From Citrus sinensis (taxonomy: Eukaryota; Streptophyta; Magnoliopsida; Sapindales; Rutaceae): a DNA stretch of 64,000 nt. The first letter of the stretch is position 1. Each line of letters starts with the position of its first letter. This document shows positions 1-12,343 of this stretch, one piece after another. Made by a program: the position numbers and the translations under genes. Under the pieces are notes generated by a model. That model was not told the DNA's origin. It saw only the letters and a program-made list of their open reading frames with translations, and ran no database searches. The stretch lies in assembly GCF_022201045.2 (NCBI RefSeq), contig NC_068563.1, positions 26,633,001 through 26,697,000 on the forward strand, written 5' to 3'.

Positions 1-117
1 CAATAAATTTATTATATATGTTTGCTAAATTGTAACTAAATATATGGTGTCTATGTACAATGACTAAAATATCCATAGTTTGTTAAGAAATTAGTATTTT
101 CATTCAAATGTCAAATT

Positions 118-1300
118 AATTATTAAATAATTACAGAAATTAAAATAATTCATCTTTTATTAACAAATAAACCACATATGTAATAAATAAAAATAGTTTT
201 TTTTAATTAACTAAGCATTATTACTTAATAATTAAAAACTATTTTCCATCATCGGCACTAACAACTTTGCTGGCACCGGCGACGGCGAAGAGAATAGATC
301 ACTTTCATCCACTATGGGTATCATTAAAGTCGCAAAATTTTCGATCTACTGAACCGTTGAAACTTTTGTTGCCATCAAAGGCTTTGTCGGGAAGCTCATG
401 CTGCCCCTAGCGTACGTGGAAATGGTGTGGCATCCGTTCAACAACGGCAGTGCTTGGTGCAATCCCACCTGATTCTTGGTTAGCATTTGTCTATCTATCA
501 GATAGTTGTGACGGCTCACCTTTTTCGATTCCATTTGATGGCGGCGTTATGGTGGCCGTTATTTGGGGAGCGTGTGAGACACCATCGTTTAAAAAGAATT
601 TATCAAACACCTTTTGGTTGCTAGATTGTCAAATAAGTGATTATTTGACAATCTAGAGCAACCCTAAACATGTTCTTTAATATTTTTAAAAACAGCAAGA
701 TAGCAAAGCCATTAACAGTGCAGGCAATGCGTCTGGTACCGTCATCGGTGGCTGACAGAAGTACTTCTCGTGCGACAGCACTAAAAATATTGCACTCCAA
801 ATTGTCTTCTCCATGCAATAGTTATGCCATTGTTGACAGAGAAGAAATGATTGTGCTTCACGCGCTCTGCAAATAAAACGGCCACAATAACACTGCCATC
901 AAACACAGACAAATGAAGGTGAGCTGCTACTACCATATGATAGATCGGCAAATGTTGACTAAAAATCAGGTGGGATTGCACCGTGTACTACCACCCTTGA
1001 ATGGCTGCCACATCGTTTCCACGTACCCTTGTGCCTCCCCACAAAACCCCTGATGCCAACTAAAGTTCTCCGGTGGAGTAGATTTCAAAATTTGCAATCC
1101 GATGATACCTATAGTGAATGAAAATGAACTGTTCTCATCGCTAGTGCTAGCAACGATGTTGACACTAGTACGTTGGCAACGGAAAATAGTTTTTAATTAT
1201 TAAATCGTAATATTTATTTAATAAAAAAACTTTTATTTATTACATATGTGCTTTATTTGTTAATAAGAGTAATTATTTAGTATATTAAATTATTTGGTAT
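118..1300. repeat. Large fold-back (long inverted repeat) element
   Basis: The two outer arms (about 118-260 and 1175-1300) are inverted copies of each other; both carry an AT-rich stretch around ACATATGTAATAAATAAA and lead inward to ACTATTTTCC. Inner parts also match inversely (about 465-515 against 930-985). The centre is a perfect palindrome with 15-base arms, CTAGATTGTCAAATA at 621-635 and its complement at 642-656, with a 6-base spacer. The GC-richer interior (about 245-1165) has only short shadow reading frames and no recognisable protein. The structure resembles a fold-back or long-TIR MULE-type non-autonomous element. The outer ends and target-site duplication were not resolved, and the arms may extend a little further. 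Confidence 0.7.
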
Positions 1301-1428
1301 CTGAAAATTACATTGGGTCTCGACTAATGTAGATTCGAGATTTTAACGCAGCTGCATTCCCAATCTCAAACCAAGGACCTCGATTAAGATAGAACAACTC
1401 CTTACCAGCTGATCTATGCACTTGTTGG
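1300..1428 (-). mobile_element. tRNA-derived SINE relic
   Basis: Read on the minus strand, the start contains TAGATCAGCTGG, close to a pol III box A, followed about 45 bases later by GGTTTGAGATT, close to a box B. This is the head of a tRNA-derived SINE. No clear tail or target-site duplication was found; the piece abuts the right arm of the fold-back element. Decayed copy; identification rests on the promoter boxes only. Confidence 0.45.
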
Positions 1429-2106
1429 TAAAAATATCAGTTTCTAAAAGTTATTTAGAAATGTCAGTTTGTAATTAGTGTATAAATAGTTTAAATAATT
1501 AGTTTGTAAATAAAAAATGTCAGTTTCTTAAAAAACGTGTATATTTTGGTCATTTTACATTAGACACGACATATTTTTAGGATCAATTTACCAAACACAT
1601 ATAAAAAAGTTATTTAGAAGTAATTATTCATAATCTAAATTTGCCAAACATGCAATCAAAGTATTTATAAAGTCAACTTAATTATTTCAAAAGCTATCCC
1701 AAAATAGATTATTTGGGAAGCAAAAGTAATTCCAAACATACCCTAAGTTGAGGAAGAAATTTGTTCAAGTTAATGCCAAAAACAGAAATTAGAACTTCTT
1801 TTTTTCATGCTTTTCTTTATCGAATATCGAAAGTGAACTTAGTTGACACATATCGTATGTTAAGTTCTGTGTACATGTGTCATAAATTTAGACATCAGAG
1901 CAAAATTAAAATGTTACAGATAAAACCAATCCTAGATGTTCATCATTTCATCATATGATCTAAATGTTCATAATAAAGAGACTAAGTTCCTCTAAGTTAT
2001 ATATTTGTTGCTTATCATATAAACACTATTTACAAGTACGTACCATATTATTCTCAGAAACAGCAGGAGTACTCCACTGCATCATCCCCTAATTAAGAGC
2101 ATAATC
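1429..2106. other. AT-rich spacer, nothing recognised
   Basis: AT-rich DNA with short chance reading frames; no conserved protein, RNA or repeat signal seen. It leads into the 3' flank of the zinc-finger gene on the minus strand. Confidence 0.6.
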
Positions 2107-2206
2107 AATAATGTCGAAGCTAAATTAGCATGTGAATCTTAATAATTTAGCTAATTAATAATGTCGAAACTAAATTAGCGTGTGAATCTTGATAATTTAG
2201 CTAAAT
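2107..2206. repeat. Tandem duplication, two units of about 50 bp
   Basis: Two adjacent copies of a 50-base unit (2107-2156 and 2157-2206) containing AATGTCGAA, CTAAATTAGC and TGTGAATCTT, differing at a few positions. It lies immediately 3' of the STOP-like gene, so it may fall in that gene's 3' UTR. Confidence 0.85.
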
Positions 2207-2230
2207 GTACAAGTAATTCATTCTTACCTA

Positions 2231-3412
2231 TCATGTAATTGCATTGGTGCCAGTTGCTGCCCTTTTTTGGCCGTACATGTTTGTTGAATTAACATTGACG
2301 GCCGGTGTGTGCCCAACAAACAAAGCAACATGCCCCATAAGCTTATCTTTCCTTGAAAACGTAGTGCCGCATGAACACTGCCACTTCAAATCCCCACAAT
2401 GCTTCTCATGCGTCCGCAAATCAGATAGCACCGAGAACTGTTTCCTGTTGCAACGCTTGCACACATACATCTTGGGGCAGTGGCTCCTCTTGTAGTGATT
2501 CTTCGCGCAAATCATCGACTTCAATGGCTGAAACTTTGCGTGCTTCTTGTTCCACCTACACCCTTCTTGTGGACACGAATATTTCCTTGCAATTTTGATT
2601 GCAGATTCATTGTTATTTCCCATTGAGCTTCCATTTTTCTTCAAAGGATTGGTCAAGGCAGCAGTAGTCTTGTACTCATCACCATGAGCTCTCATGTGCA
2701 TTCTCAAATTTGCATCTCTCTTGAACCCTTTGCCACAAACTTGACAATAATGTGTGTATTTAGCTAATAAATCCCCCGCAACCAATTCGATAATATCACA
2801 ATCGATCTCTGAAAACGATTCTCTATTTTCAGCCACCGTAATATTAGTATTATCGTTGCTATTAATAACATTATTATGCATGCCTCTATTATGATCGTGT
2901 GTGGTAACATAGTCGTTGTTGTCACCATAGCAGGTATCAAATGCTTCAGTAAAATAATATCCTTGCTGCCCTGATGATCTTTCTTGATTATTGGGACCAA
3001 CATGTTGCTGCTGCTGAAATATTTCATTGGCGGTGATGTTATTGTTGTTATTGTTACCTGAAATGGAAGCTGCAGGAAGAGTACTCATTTGCTGACAAGT
3101 GACCATTAATGAAGAAGCAGTTATAATAATTTCTTGAATTAAAGAGCCCATGTTAGCCATGGCTATGGACGTTGACTCGGTGGCCTGACCTTGTGAGACA
3201 AGAACTGTGACTACAGATTGAAGTTGATGAATCTTTTCTTTAAGAAAGAAAACGCTGTAGAGAAGAGAAGAATTTGTGGGATTTGAAGCTGGCCCAGGTG
3301 ATGAACTTGTTTGCAAAGAAGATGAAACAATATTGTCTTCGGGCACCGGATATGTTTTTAAGCTAGCTTGTGACATGTTTGGGAAACATGATGTGGCCCC
3401 TCCAGGAATCAT
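2231..3412 (-). CDS. STOP1/STOP2-family C2H2 zinc-finger transcription factor
   Basis: Single-exon gene of 393 residues, probably a nuclear transcription factor of the SENSITIVE TO PROTON RHIZOTOXICITY family, which in Arabidopsis controls tolerance of acid soil and aluminium. Seen: a Ser- and Asn-rich N-terminal half, then a classical finger at about residues 223-243 (CQVCGKGFKRDANLRMHMRA), the family hallmark GDEYKT, and a C-terminal block of irregular fingers at about 280-370 (CPQEGC, YVCKRCNRKQFSVLSDLRTH, WQCSCGTTFSRKDKLMGH). The length is nearer Arabidopsis STOP2 than the longer STOP1, as I recall them. The ATG at 3412 is the first in frame and lies about 90 bases below a TATA box. Internal poly-Asn and poly-Gln runs may vary in length. 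Family assignment is firm; STOP1 versus STOP2 orthology is not. Confidence 0.9.
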   Translation of the reverse strand: MIPGGATSCFPNMSQASLKTYPVPEDNIVSSSLQTSSSPGPASNPTNSSLLYSVFFLKEKIHQLQSVVTVLVSQGQATESTSIAMANMGSLIQEIIITASSLMVTCQQMSTLPAASISGNNNNNNITANEIFQQQQHVGPNNQERSSGQQGYYFTEAFDTCYGDNNDYVTTHDHNRGMHNNVINSNDNTNITVAENRESFSEIDCDIIELVAGDLLAKYTHYCQVCGKGFKRDANLRMHMRAHGDEYKTTAALTNPLKKNGSSMGNNNESAIKIARKYSCPQEGCRWNKKHAKFQPLKSMICAKNHYKRSHCPKMYVCKRCNRKQFSVLSDLRTHEKHCGDLKWQCSCGTTFSRKDKLMGHVALFVGHTPAVNVNSTNMYGQKRAATGTNAIT

Positions 3413-3499
3413 TTTTCCAAAAGATTAATTGCTTCTGTGATCTCCAAATTAAAATCTACTAGCTGCTGCCTTTGGTGTTCATAAAAGAACAAGAAAGTC

Positions 3500-3508
3500 A
3501 TTATATAG
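3500..3508 (-). promoter_or_regulatory. TATA box of the STOP-like gene
   Basis: CTATATAAT on the minus strand, about 90 bases upstream of the start codon at 3412, which would leave a 5' UTR of roughly 60 bases. Confidence 0.55.
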
Positions 3509-5700
3509 AGAAGCACTTGTTAAGCTGCCAATAGAAAAATAAACAAGAGAAAGAGAAAGTTTCAAGTCAACTTAATTAGAGGTAGCACCACTACTTCTTC
3601 CCTACTTAAGACCTCCCTCGAATCCCACCACACTCACATTGCGACAGCTTATTCTTTATAAACATATTAACATAAGCTTTGACAGAAGAAAACGGTGTGT
3701 TTTAACATAATTTATTTAAATATATGTAACCACCAATCAACACCCATTTGCTTTTACACGCTGGATATAGTCATTTACTTCTACTAACAAAATATGCATG
3801 ACATTATAGATTGTGTTGCATCAATGCCGAAAGAATTTAGTGTAGATTAGAGATATTACACTCAAGAAATATATACACACACATACATATATACATATAT
3901 TTATTTTGAAGAATTATCATGTAATTAATGGTTATATTTAATTAAACTGCACACAACATACATGTATCAATTGAATGTAATACTTCTAACATACTTTAAA
4001 ATTTCTCATCCAAACATGTACTCTGATTATATATGTCTATCCCTGAGAAGAAAAATATGAAGGGAAGTCATTTTTTGTCATCAGTCTTTGTCGGTTGAAA
4101 AATTCCAACGATTCATCTTCATAGAAAGATCAATATATGAAACAACAATTTCATTTATTACACCAAGTTGAAAATCTAGTTTTTAAATTTTTAGACAAAT
4201 TAATCCCAAAGCATATAACTAGTGCAATATTATGTGTTGAATAGTCAATCTTTAATAAGAAAGCTCCCTATCTTTAGTTGAAATATATGATCATGTTCTA
4301 TCTCATGTTTCAAAACCTATAAAAAAAACTATGACTTTAATGACGGCATTAATATTGTAATTTAACATAAATTATGTAAATAAAACATAAGACTTATAAG
4401 TTTAATATAAATAAATGAACGGTTAAGGGTTAGTAAAACATAAATAATATAAATGGAACATAAGACATCCTTTAATATAGGAATAGTAAATTAGTGTATT
4501 ATTGGAAGACAAAATAAAAAATTATAAATGTAACATAAAATTAGTAAATCGACATTTAGTATAAAAGAAAACATAGATTAAGTAAATGAAATATAAAATT
4601 TGTGAATAAAAAGCAAAAAAAAAAAGTAAATGAAAATATAAGTGATAAATTGGTGTGTGTTATCGGTAAATAAAAATAAAAATTTACAAATGTAACATAA
4701 ATCTTGTAAATCAATGCTAAGGTAAAATAAGTAAATTAATATAACAGTGATATACTAATATATTATTTATAAATAAAATAAAAACTTACAAATGTATAAT
4801 TTATAAAATTTATATTTATCACGACCTTATAGAATTTTTCTAACTACTACCGTCAAAACATATTTACCTTCCAATTTTTGTTGCGATTCGAAAAAGGCCT
4901 ATGTATCTAACTAGTAAATCTTGTACGTTTCTTTACATTTTCGAGTAAATAGTTTGTGCGTGGGATCCTTAGTGATTAAGAAAGTAAGTAGGCTTAGTTT
5001 TAACTGGTATTAATTTTAATTAATTATGACACCTCTAGTTCAGTAACGATGGGGTTTTCAAGAGAAATGTATTAATTTTCTAATGGGTGTGTTTTGAGTT
5101 TTTTTTTTATGCTTTTGAACACATCAAACATAGACAAATGCATAAAGCAACTGGTTGCTGACTTTGCTATGTAATTAATTAATTGTATGTGCCGTCTGCT
5201 TTCATGCATCCTTTATTCTTCGAGATGTGAGATTAACTCATTGCCCATGCCTTGCCTTCCTTCAGCCTTCTCTTATAGCTTTTTTATTATAATGATTAAA
5301 GGAAGAACCCGAGTCAAGCCTTTGTTTCAGGCCATATTTTTAATCTCGTTTTGCTTTTCAAATCAAGAAATAATTAAAAATAATAAAGCCTTCATGGTTG
5401 CCACACCACCCCACCCCCCCACAAGTCGGTATTGCCCCACTTTTGACTGGGGCCGATCTTCCTGACTGTATACACAAGGGCGGATCAAAGGCCCAGGCTG
5501 CTTCGCAACAAAAGAAAGCCCAATTCTCTAAATTTATTAGATATCCATGTTTTACAAATTAAATATATTTTAGCCACTTTTTTTTTTTTTTTTAAAACAT
5601 ACATTTTGGCTACTTTCTTACATTTCAGCAGTAAATCTTAAAAAATAATAATAATAGTTGAAGGCTTAAGAAACACGAAAAGAAAAGCTAAAAATTCATA
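3509..5700. other. Divergent intergenic spacer with degenerate AT repeat
   Basis: Lies between two divergently transcribed genes. From about 4340 to 4810 it is a low-complexity track in which variants of AAATGTAACATAAA recur irregularly, like a very degenerate minisatellite. The short frame at 5187-5465 has no family resemblance and was not called. No other gene seen. Confidence 0.5.
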
Positions 5701-5878
5701 AGGCGAAATAGCACAAAACTAACATACGGAGGGCCATAGTGCAAATTTTTAAAAAACTGAAGAGTGGACTGAATTGTAAAACAAAAAAGTAATGCACGAG
5801 CACAAACTGTGCAATGAACAGATAAGATCATATAGTGTTAGTACAGCGAGTAATCAGCAAAGCTTTTGGGGCTTCTCA

Positions 5879-8800
5879 ATGGCGGCATCATCGTCAACAG
5901 CAGCGACACTGTCATGGAGTTCTTCCTCTTTTTTTCAAAGCTTTGGCAACACCGTTAACGAATCCGTGAAGTTACCTGACAAAAGAAGTGTCTTGTTGGT
6001 TCTGGCTCAAAGGAAAGCCAAGAAAACTCGCAAGGTGATAAACTTGTTCATTTTTCTGAAATGGGTTCTCACATTTTCCAATTTTCATAGTTTAAATCCT
6101 TGCTTTCTGTTTGGTTCCTGAGAAAATTTTAGGAAAAGAATGGACAAGAAAACTCAAATTCAGGTTTTTATCTTTCTTGTTCAGTTATTCTTATAGCATT
6201 TCCATATTTTTTTGTTGTTTTTTATGTTGTGAGTGGATTAAATTGAAATGGGTTGGTTGCATTTAGCTTAATATTTGTTATTTATCATTATAGTTCCTTA
6301 TACTTTTGTTTAGTTCTTGAGCAAATTCAGAACAACAAAAGATGACTTCCTTTTTAATAAATTTTTTTTCATGTTAGATAATATTGAAAGAGGATGTGGC
6401 AGAGTTGGGAAAGAAAGGGCAGCTATTGGATGTGAAGGCAGGGTTTTATAGGAATTATCTTCATCCAATGGGGAAGGCCCAGATTGTCACTCCACTTCTG
6501 CTCAAGTAATATTCTATTTTTCATTTATTTGCTTTTTTTGTGTTTTAAGATTTTTCAAATTAGATTTTTCAGGTGAAGAAGTTGCATGAGATTTTGGGAA
6601 ACATTTTCTGTGTAGTAATACTGTTATTCGATGAATCAAGTTTTCGGGAATCTGCAGCTGTTTGGAGTTTTATGTATGTGTATTCAACGGAATAGTAAAT
6701 TTGTTCATGTGTGGTGACTGAGTTCAGACAATCATAATATTCATCTTAAAGCAGTTAGAGGATTTATATAAAACTGAGGAGAGGCAATCTTATTCGGAGA
6801 AACTAGCTAGTTCTTTTGATAATAACTGTCTCGGGATACCAATTTAATCTTAACATAGGTCCATGTCGCCTCTTCATTTGTCTTGTTAATCCATGATGAG
6901 TTTTAGTCTGAACTATGTAGCGTACCACACTAAACTTGCAATCTTGCTCTGTTGTACGACATTCGTGTTCCATGATAAAGTTTGGACTAGAAAAACAATT
7001 GCATACATTTTTATTAAAAGAATTGGAGGCCTAAAGGATTCAATCAAGATGAATGATGTGCCTTTTTATGTAGAAGAACTCTATCATTAGACTGCATTGC
7101 CTTGTGCTGTATAAACTTACAAAATTTTCCTAGTTATAAATATTGCTACAGTTCTCCCAATGACATATATGTTTTATATTGGGAGAATATTTAGTTTTTC
7201 CTTAGTTTCGGTATAAGCTTAAATATATGTGCAGGGAAATGAAGATGGAAGAGGAAAGAATTGAAGCTGAAAAGAAAAGGGTAAATTAAGCAGCTCATTA
7301 ATTTATTCTCTTCTTCCTTCATACTTTGACATAGCTCCGTGTTCACTCTCATTTTTTCTTTCCTTTGTTTTAACTGTATTTGGAGAATTTTAAACTTTCT
7401 TGGTATTTTATTGATTTGATGCTATAAGTGGGTTGCAGTTATGATTTTGTTTCTTCTCTGATTGAAATGATCTGTGTTTTTATATGTGTGTGTTTCATTT
7501 AAGGAGATTCATTATAAGCAAGTCAATATTTTTAACGTGAGTTTTAGCAGTCACTCAAATTTCTTTGTCAAAGATCCTTGCAGCATGATTTTCTTGTCCG
7601 CATTTTGTAGTAATTGTTAGAAGGCGAATCTTACCTTTAGCGGGTAAAAAGGAGCAGAACTAGTGACTCTTTTCTTCTATTCGCAGTTCTTCTGTCTCAA
7701 AACTGTGAAAAGCTGAGTTTCTATAATTTTATAATAAACCACCTTGTTTTCTATTACATGTGTCTGGGGCCAAAAAGTCAGCCCTGTCTTATTTTATCAT
7801 CATTGTCTATATGCCACTTTCTCATGACGAGTTGTGATGTTCTACTGGATTCCATTTTGCCTTTGAACATATTGAAACTGAAATTTCTGCTCTTAATCCT
7901 CTAAAGAAAACATATACCGACAGCATTTGCACTTGGTGTTCAAATGCATATTAAATCATGACCATGTGTCTTTGTCTTCCGCAAACATTAAGATGTTTTG
8001 CCAGTGAAATATATTAGATTATATAATTCTGTTTTCTGCAGGTAAAAGAAGAGGCGCAACAACTCGCCCTAATTTTTGAAACTGTTGGAGCTTTTAAGGT
8101 TAAGCGCAAAGGTGGAAAAGGAAAACAAATTTTTGGAAGGTGAGTTGGATTTGTAGCAACATTAAGCAGTTATTAACTATTTTATATTTATATAATGTCT
8201 GACATACACTTATTTTGGCAGTGTTACTGCACAAGATGTGGTTGACATAATCAAGGCACAGCTTCAAAGGTAAATAACTCAAGCTTAAATATTTTTACAG
8301 TATAAACATTTTTAGTAATATAAATTTGAGGTATATTATTCGCACTGCTGTTTTTTGTCAGTATATATATCCCAATACTAGTGAAATATATTGACTGTCT
8401 GCATGTGAACCTTTTTGCCCTATAATGCGGTAGATTATCTTAAAAATATTTGTATTTTGTTTAAGAAATATGGTCTTTTTGAAACTAAAAGGTTCGGGAA
8501 ATGGTATTTTCTAATGATGCTTATGGATTGTTCCCTATAGCCTGTACCAATTGATGCAGACATAATGAGTGTGTTGGCTGCCAGTTGGCAATTTGAATAA
8601 TATATTCTGATCACATATAATCACCCTCATAATAGTAGGGGGGGAAAATATCCCTTCTGAATAGTAAACAGTTGTCTGAGCTTAATGTATAATAAGGTCT
8701 TGGGCATGCTCAATCTGCAAAAGTGATTAAAAAGATGTACAAGTGTTGGTTTAGATAAAGAAACTTTCTTGTCCCATCATTTACTCTATTCTGTGCCCAT

Positions 8801-8951
8801 GCTTGTCTAATTGTTTCTTTCTATCGACAGGGACGTAGACAAGAAGATTGTTGATCTTCCAGAGATCCGTGAAACAGGAGAATATATTGCACAGCTGAAG
8901 CTTCATCCTGAAGTTACTGCTAGAATTAGGTTGAATGTGTTTGCTAACTAA
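5879..8951 (+). CDS. RPL9: Plastid 50S ribosomal protein L9 (bL9c)
   Basis: Six-exon nuclear gene for the chloroplast large-subunit protein bL9, 198 residues. Exons: 5879-6034, 6378-6505, 7235-7280, 8042-8139, 8222-8269, 8831-8951; all introns are GT-AG and the phases join cleanly. The first ~45 residues are Ser/Ala-rich, as in a plastid transit peptide. Then come the bL9 hallmarks: [20 protein letters not shown], the basic [12 protein letters not shown], a helical linker rich in Glu and Lys, [20 protein letters not shown] and the C-terminal lobe [19 protein letters not shown]. The length and C-terminal NVFAN agree with the Arabidopsis plastid protein (At3g44890). The start at 5879 (MAASSS) gives a typical transit peptide; an in-frame upstream codon at 5792 is less likely. 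The gene appears intact. Confidence 0.95.
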
Positions 8952-9767
8952 AGACAAGCACCTTGGGATGGTGTCAACCTTCTGAATAGAAAATTTTTTC
9001 AAGCAACTATCTTTTCAAGGTACTTGGTTTTTAGAAATGTCAATTATTGTGAGAGGGGATAAAACTTTTTCTAATACATCAAGAAGCTTCTTGGTAATGG
9101 GAAGCCTCTAAAGTAACCGGGCAGAATTTGACTGAACTTTTGCCTAAAATGGAACCCTTACTCGTACTATTGAAAAACATCCGACAATTCCCCTTTATGC
9201 CCAAAGTGACTCTACTTTCAGGCTTCTGTTAATTTCCTAGTTGCTGCCATGTCATTAATGTTCTTTTGTGCTATCCGAATAATAAACCTTTTGTGATGCT
9301 GCAGGGGCAATTTGGCCGATGATATATACTGAGCTCACGGAGTTTGAAGTGTGGCCATTGTGTAATCTTTCGTGTAGAGATGTATTAATTTCCGTTAACA
9401 TCAGCTGCTCAAGTTTTTGTTAATTCATCCTTTACCTCTTCTAGAATGTAGCTAATCTTACACAGCTCCGCATTCGCTGTTACAACATAACCATTTTTGG
9501 AATTCAGAGTGTTATTTTCTCTTCTTTTTGACGGATTACTTTGCTATCTGCAATTATAAGTTTCAGTCGATAACTCAAAAAATAAAATTTCAAGTTCACA
9601 GAAAATTAGACAAACAGAAATATATACAGGCACATTCTAATGCCAGCATGGCCATGTTCGCATTGAATCAATAGTCTCTTCTCGCATGACTTTTTATCGA
9701 ACAAAACACCAACTGGTGATTGGTTGTTAGCATGTAAAAATGTAAAATTTTCATGAGATCGTTTGAT
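8952..9767. other. 3' flank of RPL9
   Basis: Contains the RPL9 3' UTR, possibly with an intron near 9300 (a CTGCAG acceptor-like site). No further gene seen before the tRNA. Confidence 0.4.
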
Positions 9768-9839
9768 GTTGCTGCCCAGGATCGAACTGGGGACCTTTAG
9801 TGTGTAAGACTAACGTGATAACCACTACACCACAGCAAC
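9768..9839 (-). tRNA. tRNA-Val (anticodon UAC)
   Basis: The minus strand folds as a complete 72-base cloverleaf. The acceptor stem GTTGCTG pairs fully with CAGCAAC, the D arm holds GTGTAGTGGTTAT (box A), the anticodon stem TTAGT/ACTAA encloses loop CTTACAC with anticodon TAC, and the T arm has box B TTCGATC. No CCA is encoded, as expected for a nuclear gene. It reads GUA codons in cytosolic translation. No intron. It looks functional. Confidence 0.95.
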
Positions 9840-11963
9840 TTGTTGGTTTCTTAGCCAAAAAATAATTTATTTGTATAGTGCAAAATCCTTGACGTGTTGC
9901 CCTAGTTCATGGGCCAAAATTGATCCAAAAGAGCATTTCAGATTGTCAAAGGAGTGGCAGGAAAAATTCTTATTCCATTTCAAGTTAGTTGGAAATATGT
10001 CATTTAATTAGGCTGAGTTCAAGCGAGGCTAAAATTTAAGAAGCATATATTCTGAATGCTTAGTACTTTAGGGCAAAAAGGAAAAAAAAAACAAAAGATA
10101 CAGAAGCCACTAGATTCCCTATAGTGCAAATTATCTCCAAGAGACTACTTAATCATGCCGAAAGATTTGCAATCTAATCAAAATTTCTAGTAAATTTATA
10201 TACTCTTTATTACTATCTTGCATGTCTTCATCATCATTCATCATTCTGTACTATTACAGCTTAAACTTATAAAGTCACTTAGTTTATTCACTCTATTTTT
10301 TTCTACCTTTACCTTATTTATGTTCTTTTATATCATATGATTCATAACCTCCCAAGAAAAACTTTGATATAACCTCCCAACCAAAACTTCATAACTGTTG
10401 ACTTAAAATATCGTAAACGCCCCCTTCAGTGAGGAGCTTAATTGACTGAAAGGCTGAAATTGATTTCTGGGAGCCTTTCGGAGTTCGAGGCATTCCATTC
10501 CGTGATAGTCAAGGAGCAAGGCATCGTATCCCAGGTGTTCCACTAGTTCATAATAAAACTATAATATGTACCTATGCTCACACTTCATGAGACTAGCTAC
10601 AATTCTATTTCCTATAATGCTTAAACACACACACACACATTCACTTCTTGTCATTAGTAGTAAGTTACTACTCATAATGGACAACTACTCATTTACTTAC
10701 TACTGTTGTTATTTCGCACCTACTTAATTGCCTTATTATTGAGGTTGAGATTTTACTCAAACGCATGTTATATAATAATATTTTCTCATTCTTTTGAATA
10801 GGTTTATCCCAATAATTTATTAAAATAAAATTTTAAATTAGGTTCATTCAAACATGCTCTGACAAAATCCTAATACACATACATTAATTTCTAAGATTAT
10901 GATTTTCTTTTTTTTCTTCCATTGTAGGTAGAAATATCTCATACTTGGGACTTTCACGCATGCTTTTCGTTGTGTAACTACCGTGACCATTGACAACCTA
11001 ACTAAACCAAATCTATGAAGGCATATTAGGCACCCAATATCTCACCAGAAGCAAAGCTACCATAATGAACCATATACACAAACACAGATGATGATAAAAA
11101 GGAGTAATTGGATCTAAATCATGATGTGGTATTAACTGTATGTGACACCAAACCTTGTTGATTTGGTTCATTACTTTGGATTTAAACCATGTTAATGTAA
11201 CTTGATTAAGCAAAAGGGGGCACCTGGAAAAATGTGCTTTAATATTGCTTGGCTTTGCTGAGATACCAATGGTCGACATTGGCAAGCACCCAATTATTGC
11301 CAACCAAGTGATAGTTAGCTAGAATTTTCGTGGTTTTTTTGCATCTTTTATTAGGCTATCAATTTTGTTCCATAATGAGAATTTGACAACGACAAAAGCA
11401 GAGAAGATTTTAGATTTTTAGTGGCAGTTTCAGCTTTGCTATCCAAATAGAAAGCCAAAGGTTTCCGTAGCCAACCAGCTGTCAAGTTGGAAAGCACGCC
11501 ACTTCACTTGGTGATATCGACTATACATCCACAACTCCACATGATATACAATCGATCTCATTTTGGATAAGAAATTAGTTGCATTTTCTTAACAAAATAA
11601 ATGATAAAAGAAATATCTATAGGAGCAGTTTCCAAACTCATAGACTTTGTACTATCATAATCAATTTTACTAGTTATGTTAACTAGCACTTATAGACAAA
11701 TTGTTAACTCAGGTATTTTAAAACAAAAACTTGATGAAGTATAGCTTAAAATTTAGAATTTGTAAAGAAAACTAAAATCAAATGTAACTCAAAACATCCA
11801 TACTCTAACTCTACCAAAAAGAGCAACATGTTACCCATATATTGGTTAATTGTTATATAATCTCATCGTTGTTTAATGAAATTGCAAAGGGTCATATGCA
11901 TTATGGATGAAAATGAAAAATATTAGTGTAAAAGAAAAAAGAAAAGTTGATCTATAGAAAGTA
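9840..11963. other. Intergenic spacer, nothing recognised
   Basis: AT-rich with a short AC run near 10625-10640. The frame at 11013-11303 (-) has no recognisable domain. The GC-richer patch at about 10420-10540 could not be identified. Confidence 0.5.
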
Positions 11964-11977
11964 GTCTCTTTGAGTAG

Positions 11978-12329
11978 TTTTTTTTTTTTTTGAACTGATT
12001 AAGAATCGGGTTACTGTATTACACAAAGATATATACAACTGCTATGACAACAGGTCATTACACTGATATTTACAATCAGATATATACATAGAACTTATAT
12101 TATTATATTTTTATTTTATTATGTACATGCCCAGCCAAATACCCCTCACGGAGGAGGGATGTCTCTATTCCACTCGCATTTCGCAAGGGAGAAAAACGTT
12201 ATAAGAAGTCTCCACACAATTATATTTTAATTGAGGGAGGTTGAGTCCGTAGGGACTCGAACTATGCCTTCATAATCATGCTTAACTTTAAGGACAATGG
12301 TTCACCACTGGGCTACAAGCCCAAGTGGC
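11978..12329 (-). mobile_element. Complete tRNA-derived SINE with 14-bp target-site duplication
   Basis: Minus-strand SINE of about 350 bp. The head reads CCACTTGGGCTTGTAGCCCA with box A TAGCCCAGTGG, then box B AGTTCGAGTCC about 50 bases on, an AT-rich body and a poly-A tail (T run at 11978-11991 on the plus strand). A perfect 14-bp duplication, GTCTCTTTGAGTAG, flanks it at 11964-11977 and 12330-12343. The intact duplication and boxes indicate a fairly recent insertion by LINE machinery. Confidence 0.9.
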
Positions 12330-12343
12330 GTCTCTTTGAGTAG

